Shown here in pieces: positions 44,401-51,907 of a stretch of 64,000 nucleotides of DNA (within the stretch, counting starts at the first letter, position 1; every line of letters starts with the position of its first letter). Origin of the DNA: G963677325 sp963677325 (GTDB lineage: Bacteria > Bacteroidota > Bacteroidia > Bacteroidales > Prolixibacteraceae); assembly GCA_963677325.2 (NCBI GenBank), contig CAXXGM010000008.1, forward strand, positions 372,001 to 436,000, given 5' to 3'. Below the pieces are notes generated by a model. That model was not told where the DNA came from and did not search any database. It was given only the letters and a program-made list of their open reading frames with translations. A program made the translations under genes and the position numbers.

Positions 44401-45739
44401 CAGCCGTCTTGCTGAATTGAAAATAGCAGATAAAAATACCGGAATTATTTTGACTACACACAGTATGCCTTACGGCTCTAAACTGTATGTCAAAAACGGT
44501 TCGGAAATAAAGAAAGATACGCTTATTTGTGAATGGGATCCATATAATGGAGTAATCATTACCGAATTTAATGGGACCGTTTCTTACAGGGATCTGATCG
44601 ATAGCATTACATTCCGGGAGGAATCTGATGAACAGACCGGTTACAAGGAAAAGGTTATAATCGAAACAAGAGATAAAACCAAGAACCCGACCTTGCGTAT
44701 CATGAATGAAGATGGTCTGGAAATCAGGGGTTACAACCTTCCTGTTGGTGGTCACCTTAGTGTTGAAGAAGGGCAAAAGGTCAAAGCAGGAGATGTTCTT
44801 GTGAAGATACCTCGTGCTTCCGGTAAAGCGGGCGATATCACGGGTGGTTTGCCAAGAGTAACCGAGTTATTCGAAGCACGTAATCCATCCAATCCCGCGG
44901 TTGTATCTGAAATTGATGGTGAGGTAACTCTCGGGAAAATCAAGCGTGGTAACCGTGAAGTGATTATTACTTCCCGTACCGGCGAGGTCAAGAAGTACCT
45001 TGTTCCGCTGTCACGCCAGATACTGGTTCAGGAAAACGATTATGTCCGTGCAGGTATAGCACTTTCCGACGGCGCTATCACTCCTTCTGACATTCTTGCA
45101 ATTAAAGGTCCTACAAAAGTCCAGGAATACATCGTTAACGAGGTTCAGGACGTTTACAGGATGCAGGGTGTGAGGATCAATGACAAGCACTTCGAGGTGA
45201 TTGTACGCCAGATGATGCGTAAGGTGGAAATTGAAGATCCGGGCGATACCCGCTTCCTCGAAAAACAAATTGTCGATAAGAGTGAATTTACCCAGGAAAA
45301 CGACTGGATCTTTGGTAAGAAGATCATTGTGGATGCTGGTGATTCTGATAATTTGAAAGCCGGACAGGTCATTACCGCGCGTAGGTTAAGGGATGAAAAC
45401 TCCTTGCTGAAACGCCGCGATAAGAAAACAGTTGATGCGCGTGATGCGGTTCCTGCAACTTCAAGCCAGGTATTACAGGGTATTACCCGTGCTTCATTAC
45501 AGACCAAATCATGGATGTCAGCTGCCTCTTTCCAGGAGACAACAAAAGTATTGAACGAAGCTGCTATCAATGGCAAGGTGGATTACCTCGAAGGACTGAA
45601 GGAAAATGTGATCTGTGGTCACCTTATACCAGCCGGTACAGGTAACCCGATGTTCAAGAACATCGTAGTTGGGTCGAAAGATGAATACGATCGTCTTATC
45701 GAAAAGAAGTACGAGGCCGTTGAAGAAGACGAATATTAG
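41459..45739 (+). CDS. rpoC: DNA-directed RNA polymerase subunit beta'
   Basis: 1426 aa. Contains the N-terminal zinc finger (CHCGKYKRIRYRG...CDRCGV), the absolutely conserved Mg-binding NADFDGD motif in GFNADFDGDQMAVH, the trigger-loop region with GSTGSQIIENP nearby, and the second zinc site (CEAENGVCAKCYG). It ends in a short acidic tail. With beta it forms the active centre of RNA polymerase. Transcription continues from rpoB; a repeat-rich spacer then separates it from the DUF3467 gene. Confidence 0.98.
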   Translation: MAFRRDNKIKSNFTKISISLASPEEILERSHGEVLKPETINYRTYKPERDGLFCERIFGPVKDYECHCGKYKRIRYRGIVCDRCGVEVTEKKVRRERMGHISLVVPVVHIWYFKSLPNKVGYLLGLPTKKLDSIIYFERYVVINPGIKRNDGVKYLDFLTEEEYIDIKESLPKENALLEDDHPDKFIAEMGAEALSKLLERLELDELSYDLRHKAGSETSQQRKSEALKRLNVVEAFRSSKGKNKPEWMIVKVVPVIPPDLRPLVPLDGGRFATSDLNDLYRRVIIRNNRLKRLIEIKAPEVILRNEKRMLQEAVDSLFDNSRKSNAVKTDNNRPLKSLSDSLKGKQGRFRQNLLGKRVDYSARSVIVVGPNLKLHECGIPKDMAAELYKPFVIRKLIERGIVKTVKSAKKIVDRKDPVVWDILENVMKGHPVLLNRAPTLHRLSIQAFQPVLVEGKAIRLHPLVCTGFNADFDGDQMAVHLPLGNAAILEAQILMLSSHNLLNPANGAPITVPSQDMVLGLYYMTKQRKGAKGEGLSFYSPEEAIIAYNEGKVDMHSIVNVRTLDFDENGELKIMMVETTLGRILFNEYVPREAGFINKILTKKALRDIIADILKLTNNATTAQFLDDIKDLGYKMAYHGGLSFNLDDVIIPAVKTEMVEEGYAGVEEVLNNYNMGFITNNERYNGVIDIWTHVNAKLTQSVMQTISSDKQGFNSVYMMLDSGARGSKEQIRQLCGMRGLMAKPQKSGSTGSQIIENPILANFKEGLSVLEYFISTHGARKGLADTALKTADAGYLTRRLVDVAQDVIINQEDCGTLRGLVATALKNNEEVVASLSERILGRTTVHDIYHPLTGKLIIKAGEEITEAIAATIEESPIERVEIRSVLTCEAENGVCAKCYGRNLATAKMVQMGEAVGVISAQSIGEPGTQLTLRTFHVGGIAGNISTQSTIVARYDGIAEIEELRTVESTDEKGETVDIVVSRLAELKIADKNTGIILTTHSMPYGSKLYVKNGSEIKKDTLICEWDPYNGVIITEFNGTVSYRDLIDSITFREESDEQTGYKEKVIIETRDKTKNPTLRIMNEDGLEIRGYNLPVGGHLSVEEGQKVKAGDVLVKIPRASGKAGDITGGLPRVTELFEARNPSNPAVVSEIDGEVTLGKIKRGNREVIITSRTGEVKKYLVPLSRQILVQENDYVRAGIALSDGAITPSDILAIKGPTKVQEYIVNEVQDVYRMQGVRINDKHFEVIVRQMMRKVEIEDPGDTRFLEKQIVDKSEFTQENDWIFGKKIIVDAGDSDNLKAGQVITARRLRDENSLLKRRDKKTVDARDAVPATSSQVLQGITRASLQTKSWMSAASFQETTKVLNEAAINGKVDYLEGLKENVICGHLIPAGTGNPMFKNIVVGSKDEYDRLIEKKYEAVEEDEY

Positions 45740-45746
45740 AGTCAGA

Positions 45747-45884
45747 CTTTAGACTTTAGGCTGAAGGCTGTAGGACTCAATCCTTAGTTTTCAGCCTAAA
45801 TGCCTTAAGTCTTCTCTTTAATAAAATATAAATCTGATTGCTGGAATGTGGCCTAAAGCCTAAAGCCTTCAGTCTAAAGCCTGA
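45747..45884. repeat. AGGCTTTAGGC-type intergenic microrepeats after rpoC
   Basis: Repeated GACTTTAG, AGGCTGAAGGC, GCCTAAAGCC and TTCAGTCTAAAGCC words. AGACTT/AGGCTGAA (45751-45765) can pair with TTCAGCCT/AAGTCT (45790-45812), making an imperfect stem that could stop rpoC transcription. Related copies are at 29846-29935 and 49012-49065. Confidence 0.6.
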
Positions 45885-45888
45885 AAAA

Positions 45889-46203
45889 ATGAACGACGAT
45901 CATCAGAATCAACAACAGCTGGCCATTGAATTGAATGAGGAGATCGGCCAGGGTATTTATTCAAATCTTGCAATTATCACTCATTCTCCTTCGGAGTTTG
46001 TAGTGGATTTTGTAAGAGTAATGCCAGGAATTCCCAAGGCTAATGTTAAGTCAAGGATTATTCTGACTCCTGAACATGCCAAAAGGCTTATGATGGCTCT
46101 TCAGGAGAATATCATGAAGTATGAAAGTCTTCACGGAAATATACCAGTGAAACAGGATAATATCGTTCCGATTGCATTTGGTGGTCCTACGGGTCAAGCT
46201 TAA
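45889..46203 (+). CDS. DUF3467 family protein
   Basis: 104 aa from the ATG at 45889; an in-frame extension upstream consists of intergenic repeat sequence and is rejected. The protein matches the pattern of DUF3467: an acidic/Gln-rich N-terminus, ELNEEIGQGIYSNLAIITHSPSEFVVDFVRVMPG, and VKSRIILTPEHAKRLMMALQENI. The family is small, cytoplasmic and of unknown function, and is very often found right after rpoC in Bacteroidota, suggesting a link to RNA polymerase. A strong terminator follows. Confidence 0.9.
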   Translation: MNDDHQNQQQLAIELNEEIGQGIYSNLAIITHSPSEFVVDFVRVMPGIPKANVKSRIILTPEHAKRLMMALQENIMKYESLHGNIPVKQDNIVPIAFGGPTGQA

Positions 46204-46211
46204 CGGAAAGA

Positions 46212-46255
46212 TTAATACAGAAAGCCGCTCCGAAATGAGCGGCTTTCTGTATTAA
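46212..46255 (+). terminator. intrinsic terminator after DUF3467 gene
   Basis: A perfect 19-bp stem (46212-46230 with 46237-46255) around a CGAAAT loop, with a GC-rich AGCCGCTC core. It closes the rpoBC-DUF3467 unit. Confidence 0.8.
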
Positions 46256-46273
46256 AGAATTGAATTAGAAATA

Positions 46274-46336
46274 AACGTTTCAACGTTTCAACGTTTCAAA
46301 AAAGTTTCAAAGTTTGAATGATTGGAACTCTGAAAT
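46274..46336. repeat. AACGTTTCAACGTTTC-type intergenic microrepeats
   Basis: Tandem (A)CGTTTCAA units turning into AAAGTTTCAAAGTTTGAA and TTGGAAC. Related sequence lies at 31254-31325 and 47899-47955. It is a second dispersed intergenic repeat family, A+T-rich and only found between genes. Confidence 0.6.
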
Positions 46337-46365
46337 GTTGAATGAATGATAATTTTCTGACAATT

Positions 46366-46710
46366 ATGGAACCAGATCTTCAGTTAATCTCTTATTGTGG
46401 TCTCTATTGCGGAGCCTGTTCCAGTTATAAAAAGGGCAAATGCCCCGGTTGTGTAGCCAATGAAAAAGCGTCCTGGTGTAAGGTCCGCACCTGCAACATG
46501 AAGAAAGGTATCAACAGCTGTGCTGAATGTGATGAATTTGATGAGGTGAATGACTGTAAGAAATTCAATAACTTCATTTCGAAAGCTTTTGGTTTTTTCC
46601 TGAATTCAGACAGAAGAAAGGGAATTCTTTACATCAGATCACAGGGAAGAGAAGTTTTTGCCAGCCATATGATCAAAACAGACCGGGTGAGTCTGAAAAG
46701 AAGAGAGTAA
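46366..46710 (+). CDS. DUF3795 Cys-rich protein
   Basis: 114 aa from ATG 46366; an ATG eight codons upstream (46342) is also possible. The N-terminus YCGLYCGACSSYKKGKCPGC is the DUF3795 signature, with further cysteines in WCKVRTCN and CAECDEFDEVNDCKK, twelve in all. Such spacing suggests binding of zinc or an iron-sulphur cluster. No signal peptide. Function of the family is unknown. Stands alone after the DUF3467 terminator. Confidence 0.85.
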   Translation: MEPDLQLISYCGLYCGACSSYKKGKCPGCVANEKASWCKVRTCNMKKGINSCAECDEFDEVNDCKKFNNFISKAFGFFLNSDRRKGILYIRSQGREVFASHMIKTDRVSLKRRE

Positions 46711-47022
46711 AACTACTTGCGGAATCTATTGTTTTTATTGGTCTGGATATACTTTTTCTTCTAAACTTCTCATTTTGAAAATATAATCATTCTAAATTAT
46801 TGGAACTAAAGTGAGTGATTTAACTTTTGACTCATTTGTTTCTTTATTCCAATGTCTTGAAAAAATTGGGATGTAAAGCGACAGAGTCGCTTTTGATATC
46901 GGTTTTTGAATCAAACAGAGGCTAAATCCCTTTAAATACTTGCTTTTTAGAGTTGGTTACCTCTGATTGAATTTTTTTATATTTGCGGACCGAAAATTTT
47001 TCAAAAAATTCTATAAAAAATT
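46711..47022. other. 312-bp intergenic region with etf promoter
   Basis: No gene seen. A+T-rich. The right part holds the promoter-like pair at 46953-46985; the rest shows no hairpin terminator or repeat I can support. Confidence 0.5.
46953..46985 (+). promoter_or_regulatory. candidate promoter of the etfB-etfA-acyl-CoA dehydrogenase operon
   Basis: TTG at 46953-46955 and TATATTTG (TAnnTTTG) at 46978-46985, spacer 22 bp, about 38 bp before the etfB start codon. Confidence 0.55.
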
Positions 47023-47898
47023 ATGAAGGGTTTACGAATTATAGTGCTTGCTAAACAGGTTCCCGATACAAGAAATGTTGGGAAGGATGCGATGAAAGCA
47101 GATGGAACCGTGAATAGAGCCGTTCTTCCTGCAATTTTTAATCCTGAAGACCTCAATGCTTTAGAGCAGGCTTTAAGGCTTAAAGACCAGGTTCCCGGAA
47201 CACGGGTAACCATCCTGACCATGGGTCCGGGAAGAGCAGCTGAAATTGTACGTGAAGGACTGTACCGGGGAGCTGATGACGGTGTATTACTAACCGACAG
47301 AGCTTTTGCCGGTTCTGATACTCTGGCTACATCCTATGCGTTAGCTCAGGCCATTAAAGAACTTGGTGAAGTTGATATGATTATTGCAGGCCGTCAGGCC
47401 ATTGATGGCGACACGGCACAGGTAGGACCCCAGGTGGCCGAAAAGCTAGGCCTATGCCAGGTTACTTACGTGGAAGAAGTCCTTGAGGTACAAGAATCGA
47501 AAGTGACAGTCCGCCGTCGTCTTGAGAATGGAGTTGAAACTGTTTGTGCTCCTTTCCCGCTGGTTTTGACTGTTAACAGCAGTGCTCCGGAATGCCGTTC
47601 GCAAAATGCAAAACTGCTGATGAAATACAAACATGCACGCACGGTGACCGAACGTCAGGAAGCCACCGAAGATTACCTTTATCTTTATGATTCAAGACCT
47701 TTTCTCAACATCAGGGAGATGACTGTAAGTGATATTAAATCCGAACCGGAACAGCTTGGTTTATTGGGTTCACCAACCAAAGTGAAGAAAATCGACAATG
47801 TGGTTTTACAGGCTAAGGACGCCAAAATACTGACTGCTGCCGACGAAGGTATTAGTGATTTAATGAAGGAACTGATCGAAAGCCATGTTATTGGATAA
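47023..47898 (+). CDS. etfB: electron transfer flavoprotein subunit beta
   Basis: 291 aa. EtfB with EtfA forms the FAD/AMP heterodimer that accepts electrons from acyl-CoA dehydrogenases. The start LRIIVLAKQVPDTR, the nucleotide-binding GRQAIDGDTAQVGPQ signature near residues 126-140, and the LENGVETVCAPFPLVLTV segment are characteristic. Longer than the ~250-aa mitochondrial type. The first of three genes in one operon; a 94-bp repeat-containing gap leads to etfA. Confidence 0.96.
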   Translation: MKGLRIIVLAKQVPDTRNVGKDAMKADGTVNRAVLPAIFNPEDLNALEQALRLKDQVPGTRVTILTMGPGRAAEIVREGLYRGADDGVLLTDRAFAGSDTLATSYALAQAIKELGEVDMIIAGRQAIDGDTAQVGPQVAEKLGLCQVTYVEEVLEVQESKVTVRRRLENGVETVCAPFPLVLTVNSSAPECRSQNAKLLMKYKHARTVTERQEATEDYLYLYDSRPFLNIREMTVSDIKSEPEQLGLLGSPTKVKKIDNVVLQAKDAKILTAADEGISDLMKELIESHVIG

Positions 47899-47955
47899 AT
47901 GTTTCAAAGTTTAAAGTTCCAAAGTTTCAAATTCCTTGAAACATTTGAACCATAA
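47899..47955. repeat. TTTCAAAGTTT-type intergenic microrepeat
   Basis: Variants of GTTTCAAAGTTTAAAGTTCCAAAGTTTCAAA followed by the inverse CCTTGAAACATTTGAAC, giving a loose hairpin between etfB and etfA. Same family as 46274-46336. Confidence 0.55.
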
Positions 47956-47992
47956 AAACCTTAAATCCGACAAATAAAAAATATATACACAA

Positions 47993-49012
47993 ATGAATAA
48001 CATATTTGTTTATTGTGAAGTTGAAGAGGGAATCGTGGCTGAGGTTAGTCAGGAACTTCTTACCAAAGGCCGGAGCCTTGCAAATCAGTTGAAGTGCCAG
48101 CTTGAAGCCGTTGTGATTGGTTCAGGATTGAATGAAATTGAGAAGCAGATCCTTCCTTACGGAGCTGATACTGTACACGTATTTGATGATCTCCGCCTTG
48201 AACCTTATACCACTGCCCCTCATGCTTCTATTCTGATAAAACTCTTCCAGGAGGAAAAGCCCCAGATTGCATTAATGGGTGCTACCTCAATCGGACGGGA
48301 CCTTGGGCCGCGCGTTTCTTCGGCTCTTCACAGTGGTTTGACCGCTGATTGTACAAGTCTCGAAATTGGTGACCACGAGGATAAAAAAGCCGGTAAAACA
48401 TACCAGGATCTTTTATACCAAATCCGCCCCGCATTCGGAGGTAATATCATTGCCACCATCATAAATCCTGACTGCCGTCCTCAGATGGCAACCGTCCGCG
48501 AGGGTGTGATGAAAAAAGAAATCCTCAGCGCAGATTACAAAGGAAATGTCAAAAGGGCTGCGGTATCGGAATATGTTTCTGATGCTGATTTTGCAGTTCA
48601 GGTGATCAACCGCCATCTTGAAAAGAAAAAACTGAACATTAAGGGTGCATCTATTGTAGTATCCGGTGGTTATGGAGTTGGATCAAAGGAAAATTTCAAA
48701 TTGCTCTATGATCTTGCCGCTGTGTTGGGCGCTGAAGTAGGCGCATCGCGTGCAGCTGTTGATGCAGGTTATGCCGGACATGAACGTCAGATAGGCCAGA
48801 CAGGTGTTACGGTTAGGCCTAAACTATACATTGCCTGCGGTATCTCTGGCCAGGTGCAGCACCGTGCAGGAATGGATGAGTCATCTCAGATTATTTCCAT
48901 CAATACTGACCGCGAAGCTCCGATCAATTCCATCGCTGACTATGTCATCGTAGGAGATATATCTGAAATCATTCCTAAAATGATCCGGTATTACAAGCTA
49001 AATACAAAATAA
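47993..49012 (+). CDS. etfA: electron transfer flavoprotein subunit alpha
   Basis: 339 aa. The C-terminal FAD-binding domain is clear: VVSGGYGVGSKENF, GASRAAVDAGYAGHERQIGQTG, RPKLYIACGISGQVQH and SINTDREAPI. The N-terminal domain pairs with EtfB. It transfers electrons from the acyl-CoA dehydrogenase to a membrane quinone reductase or, in anaerobes, to a bifurcating complex. Which of the two applies is not visible here. Followed after 90 bp of repeat-rich spacer by the dehydrogenase gene. Confidence 0.96.
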   Translation: MNNIFVYCEVEEGIVAEVSQELLTKGRSLANQLKCQLEAVVIGSGLNEIEKQILPYGADTVHVFDDLRLEPYTTAPHASILIKLFQEEKPQIALMGATSIGRDLGPRVSSALHSGLTADCTSLEIGDHEDKKAGKTYQDLLYQIRPAFGGNIIATIINPDCRPQMATVREGVMKKEILSADYKGNVKRAAVSEYVSDADFAVQVINRHLEKKKLNIKGASIVVSGGYGVGSKENFKLLYDLAAVLGAEVGASRAAVDAGYAGHERQIGQTGVTVRPKLYIACGISGQVQHRAGMDESSQIISINTDREAPINSIADYVIVGDISEIIPKMIRYYKLNTK

Positions 49013-49065
49013 GAGGCTATAGGGGATTAGACTTAAGGCTATAGGTAATGATAGTCTTCAGCCTG
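49012..49065. repeat. AGGCTATAGG-type microrepeat after etfA
   Basis: AGGCTATAGGGGATTAGACTTAAGGCTATAGG followed by CTTCAGCCTGCAGCCTG. Same family as the repeats at 29846 and after rpoC. Confidence 0.55.
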
Positions 49066-49102
49066 CAGCCTGTTCTAAAAAACATTGAAACAATAAAGAA
49101 AA

Positions 49103-50806
49103 ATGGCAAATTTTTATACCGATAATAAGAACCTAAAATTCCATCTGACGCATCCGATGATGCAAAAGCTGGTGACTTTGAAGGAGCGTAATTTTGCTGA
49201 TAAAGCTTCTTATGATTATGCTCCCATCGACTTTGAGGATGCTATGGACAGCTACGAACGTGTTCTGAACGTAGTCGGAGATATCAGCGGAGATATCATT
49301 GCCCCTAATGCTGAATCAATCGATGCTGAAGGCCCTGAAGTAATCAACGGTCATGTAAAATATGCCCGGGGAACCCAGGAAAATCTTGATGCATTAAAGA
49401 AGGCCGGTTTGCTTGGCATTACTCTTCCGAGGCGTTTCGGGGGATTGAACTTTTGTATTGTTCCCTACATCATGGCTGCAGATATCGTTTCCCGCGCCGA
49501 TGCAGGTTTTGTTAACATCTGGGGTCTTCAGGACTGTGCCGAAACCCTCAATGAATTTGCTGACGAAGATCAGAAGATGCGTTTTCTGACCCGCGTAGTC
49601 GAGGGTGAAACAATGGCTATGGACCTTACCGAACCCGATGCAGGCTCCGATCTGCAGGCTGTTCAGCTGAAAGCACATTATGATGAAGCAAAAGGGACTT
49701 GGATTCTGAACGGTGTAAAACGCTTTATCACCAATGGTGATGGCGATATAGCCCTCGTTTTGGCCCGTTCGGAAGAAGGGACCCGCGATGGCCGCGGATT
49801 ATCCATGTATGTTTATGATAAACGCAAAGGCGGGGTATCCGTCCGCCGTATTGAGCATAAAATGGGTATCATCGGATCACCTACCTGCGAACTGGTCTTC
49901 AAGGATGCTCCTGCCGAATTGGTTGGATCGCGTAAAATGGGTCTGATAAAATATGTAATGGCTCTGATGAACGGTGCCCGCCTTGGTATCGCTGCCCAGT
50001 CAGTGGGAATCTCTGAGGCTGCTTACCGCGAAGCGCTTCAATATGCAAAGGAACGTCAGCAGTTTGGGAAAGCAATCATTGAGTTCCCTGCAGTTTATGA
50101 GATGCTTTCAGTAATGAAGGCTAAACTGGATGCTTCACGCACCCTGCTTTATGAAACTTCACGTTTTGTGGATCTTTATAAAACGTATGAGCATATTTCT
50201 GAAGAGCGTAAGCTTGAGCCTTCAGAACGCAATGAAATGAAGGAATTCCAAAAACTGGCTGATCTTTTCACCCCACTTGTTAAGGGGATGGGTTCTGAAT
50301 ACTGTAATCAGAATGCCTACGATGCGATCCAGATTCATGGCGGCTCCGGATTTATGAAAGATTATGCTGTAGAGCGTATTTACCGCGATGCCCGTATCAC
50401 CTCAATTTATGAAGGTACCACCCAATTGCAGGTGGTGGCCGCTATCAGAGGTGTAACCACCGGCGGATACCTGAAACAGATTCATGTCTATGAAAAGATG
50501 GAATTAAAACCCGAGCTGGAAAAATTTCGCCGTGTTCTGATCTCTCTTACTCAGGATTACGAAGAAGCTGCTGCAAAAGTGATTTCAGTCAATGACAGTG
50601 AATTCATCGATTTTCATGCACGCCGTTTGGTCGAAATGGCCGGGTACATCATCATGAGTTACCTCCTGATCCTGGATGCCAACCGTGATATGGAACACTT
50701 CCGTTCTGCACAGGTTTTCAACAAAATGGCTAAAGGTGAAGTAAAAGCCCGTGCCGAAGTGATCAGAGCATCTTCTTACGAAGAGATTGATCAGTACAAA
50801 TACTAA
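49103..50806 (+). CDS. acyl-CoA dehydrogenase family protein
   Basis: 567 aa, longer than the usual ~380-aa form because of an extended C-terminal helical domain (about residues 450-567), as seen in FadE5/AcdA-like subfamilies. FAD and substrate motifs: MDLTEPDAGSD (about 173-183), RFITNGDGD, QIHGGSGFMKDYAVERIYRDARI, and IYEGTTQLQ with the probable catalytic Glu. It oxidises acyl-CoA to enoyl-CoA and passes electrons to EtfAB encoded just upstream. Substrate chain length cannot be told from sequence. The three-gene unit ends at a clear terminator. Confidence 0.94.
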   Translation: MANFYTDNKNLKFHLTHPMMQKLVTLKERNFADKASYDYAPIDFEDAMDSYERVLNVVGDISGDIIAPNAESIDAEGPEVINGHVKYARGTQENLDALKKAGLLGITLPRRFGGLNFCIVPYIMAADIVSRADAGFVNIWGLQDCAETLNEFADEDQKMRFLTRVVEGETMAMDLTEPDAGSDLQAVQLKAHYDEAKGTWILNGVKRFITNGDGDIALVLARSEEGTRDGRGLSMYVYDKRKGGVSVRRIEHKMGIIGSPTCELVFKDAPAELVGSRKMGLIKYVMALMNGARLGIAAQSVGISEAAYREALQYAKERQQFGKAIIEFPAVYEMLSVMKAKLDASRTLLYETSRFVDLYKTYEHISEERKLEPSERNEMKEFQKLADLFTPLVKGMGSEYCNQNAYDAIQIHGGSGFMKDYAVERIYRDARITSIYEGTTQLQVVAAIRGVTTGGYLKQIHVYEKMELKPELEKFRRVLISLTQDYEEAAAKVISVNDSEFIDFHARRLVEMAGYIIMSYLLILDANRDMEHFRSAQVFNKMAKGEVKARAEVIRASSYEEIDQYKY

Positions 50807-50827
50807 GGCAATAAACAGAAATAAAAG

Positions 50828-50856
50828 AAGGCCGGGGAATTTCTCCGGCCTTTTTT
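50828..50856 (+). terminator. intrinsic terminator after acyl-CoA dehydrogenase
   Basis: Stem AAGGCCGGGGA/TCTCCGGCCTT (50828-50838 with 50842-50852, one G-T pair) and a run of six T. Confidence 0.88.
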
Positions 50857-51037
50857 GTGTTCTTCGATCAAATTTATCACCCGGCGTGACAATCCTCTGT
50901 CAGAAGTTTCTGTAACACCAGTAGCATTTAATATTGATTTATACATAAAAAAGATTAAGCAGTTTTTACATACAATAAATTTGAACATGCTTCTGGTTTT
51001 CATTTTTAATGTAAAAAAATGATAAGAAAAGTGAAAA

Positions 51038-51661
51038 ATGTATAGATTTGAAGCGATGGAAAAAAAACTAATCATATTATCAGATAAAGAATTGTGGATG
51101 GATTTTATATCCGGGGAAAATGATGCCTTTAAAACGATCTATGAAAAATATTTTCCCGAATTATTCAAATACGGATGCTACTTTTCAGATGATGAGGATC
51201 TGGTGAAAGACTGCATTCAGGATCTTTTCATTAATTTATATCATTACCGTTTAAAGCTAAAGCTAACCGATAAAATAAGACCTTACCTGATTGCTTCATT
51301 TAAAAGAAACATTTTTAATAAACTTAATTCAGAATCCGAAAAGAAAAAAAGACACTTAAGCATAGACAGTTTATCTTTTGATTATTCCTTTCCTGAAGAT
51401 ACAAGCGAAAATGATGATCAGAAATTAGCTTTATTACAAACTGCGATGAAAGAATTAACAGCAAGACAGCGGGAGGCTATTTATTTAAAATATGTTGCGG
51501 GTCTTAGCTACGAGGAATTATCCTCTGTCATGAATTTGAATTATCAGGCCTCACGAAACTTAATTTGTCATGGAATTGAAAGATTGCGTAAAGCGATCTC
51601 AATAAAGATGTTTTTTGTCTTATCAGTTATTTGTAGAATACCTTTTTTAAAAAGGAGATAA
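51038..51661 (+). CDS. RNA polymerase sigma-70 factor, ECF (FecI/SusC-locus type)
   Basis: 207 aa (201 aa if ATG 51056 is used). Region 2 with NDAFKTIYEKYFPELFKYGC and DEDLVKDCIQDLFINLY, and region 4 with LTARQREAIYLKYVAGLSYEELSSVMNLNYQASRNLI, are both complete. FecI-type sigma factors in Bacteroidota are controlled by a membrane FecR anti-sigma factor and a TonB-dependent transducer with an STN domain. All three genes are here in that order, so this sigma probably activates its own locus when the receptor binds its glycan. A 246-bp gap without repeats precedes fecR. Confidence 0.94.
   Translation: MYRFEAMEKKLIILSDKELWMDFISGENDAFKTIYEKYFPELFKYGCYFSDDEDLVKDCIQDLFINLYHYRLKLKLTDKIRPYLIASFKRNIFNKLNSESEKKKRHLSIDSLSFDYSFPEDTSENDDQKLALLQTAMKELTARQREAIYLKYVAGLSYEELSSVMNLNYQASRNLICHGIERLRKAISIKMFFVLSVICRIPFLKRR
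51043..51050 (+). promoter_or_regulatory. TAGATTTG, possible -7 element at the ECF sigma gene
   Basis: Fits TAnnTTTG, and ends 5 bp before the ATG at 51056. If used, the transcript would be almost leaderless and would start translation at 51056 rather than 51038. No -33 element found. Confidence 0.3.
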
Positions 51662-51907
51662 TTATTCTTTTTCAGAAAATAGAATGGTTGTCGAACATCC
51701 CAGACTCACGATTTTGGCGGCTCGGAGCTAATGAAATCTTATTAACTGCAACAATATTTTTCGCGAGACCTAAAAAGGGGAATTGTAGGTTGTTTCAAGT
51801 AATTGATTCACAAAGTTTTTTCTTATTTTTAATTTTTTGTAAAAAAAATGAAAAATAATGGTTACAAAAAAACCTTTTTTTTATTTATGGTTAAATGAAT
51901 CTGTGTA

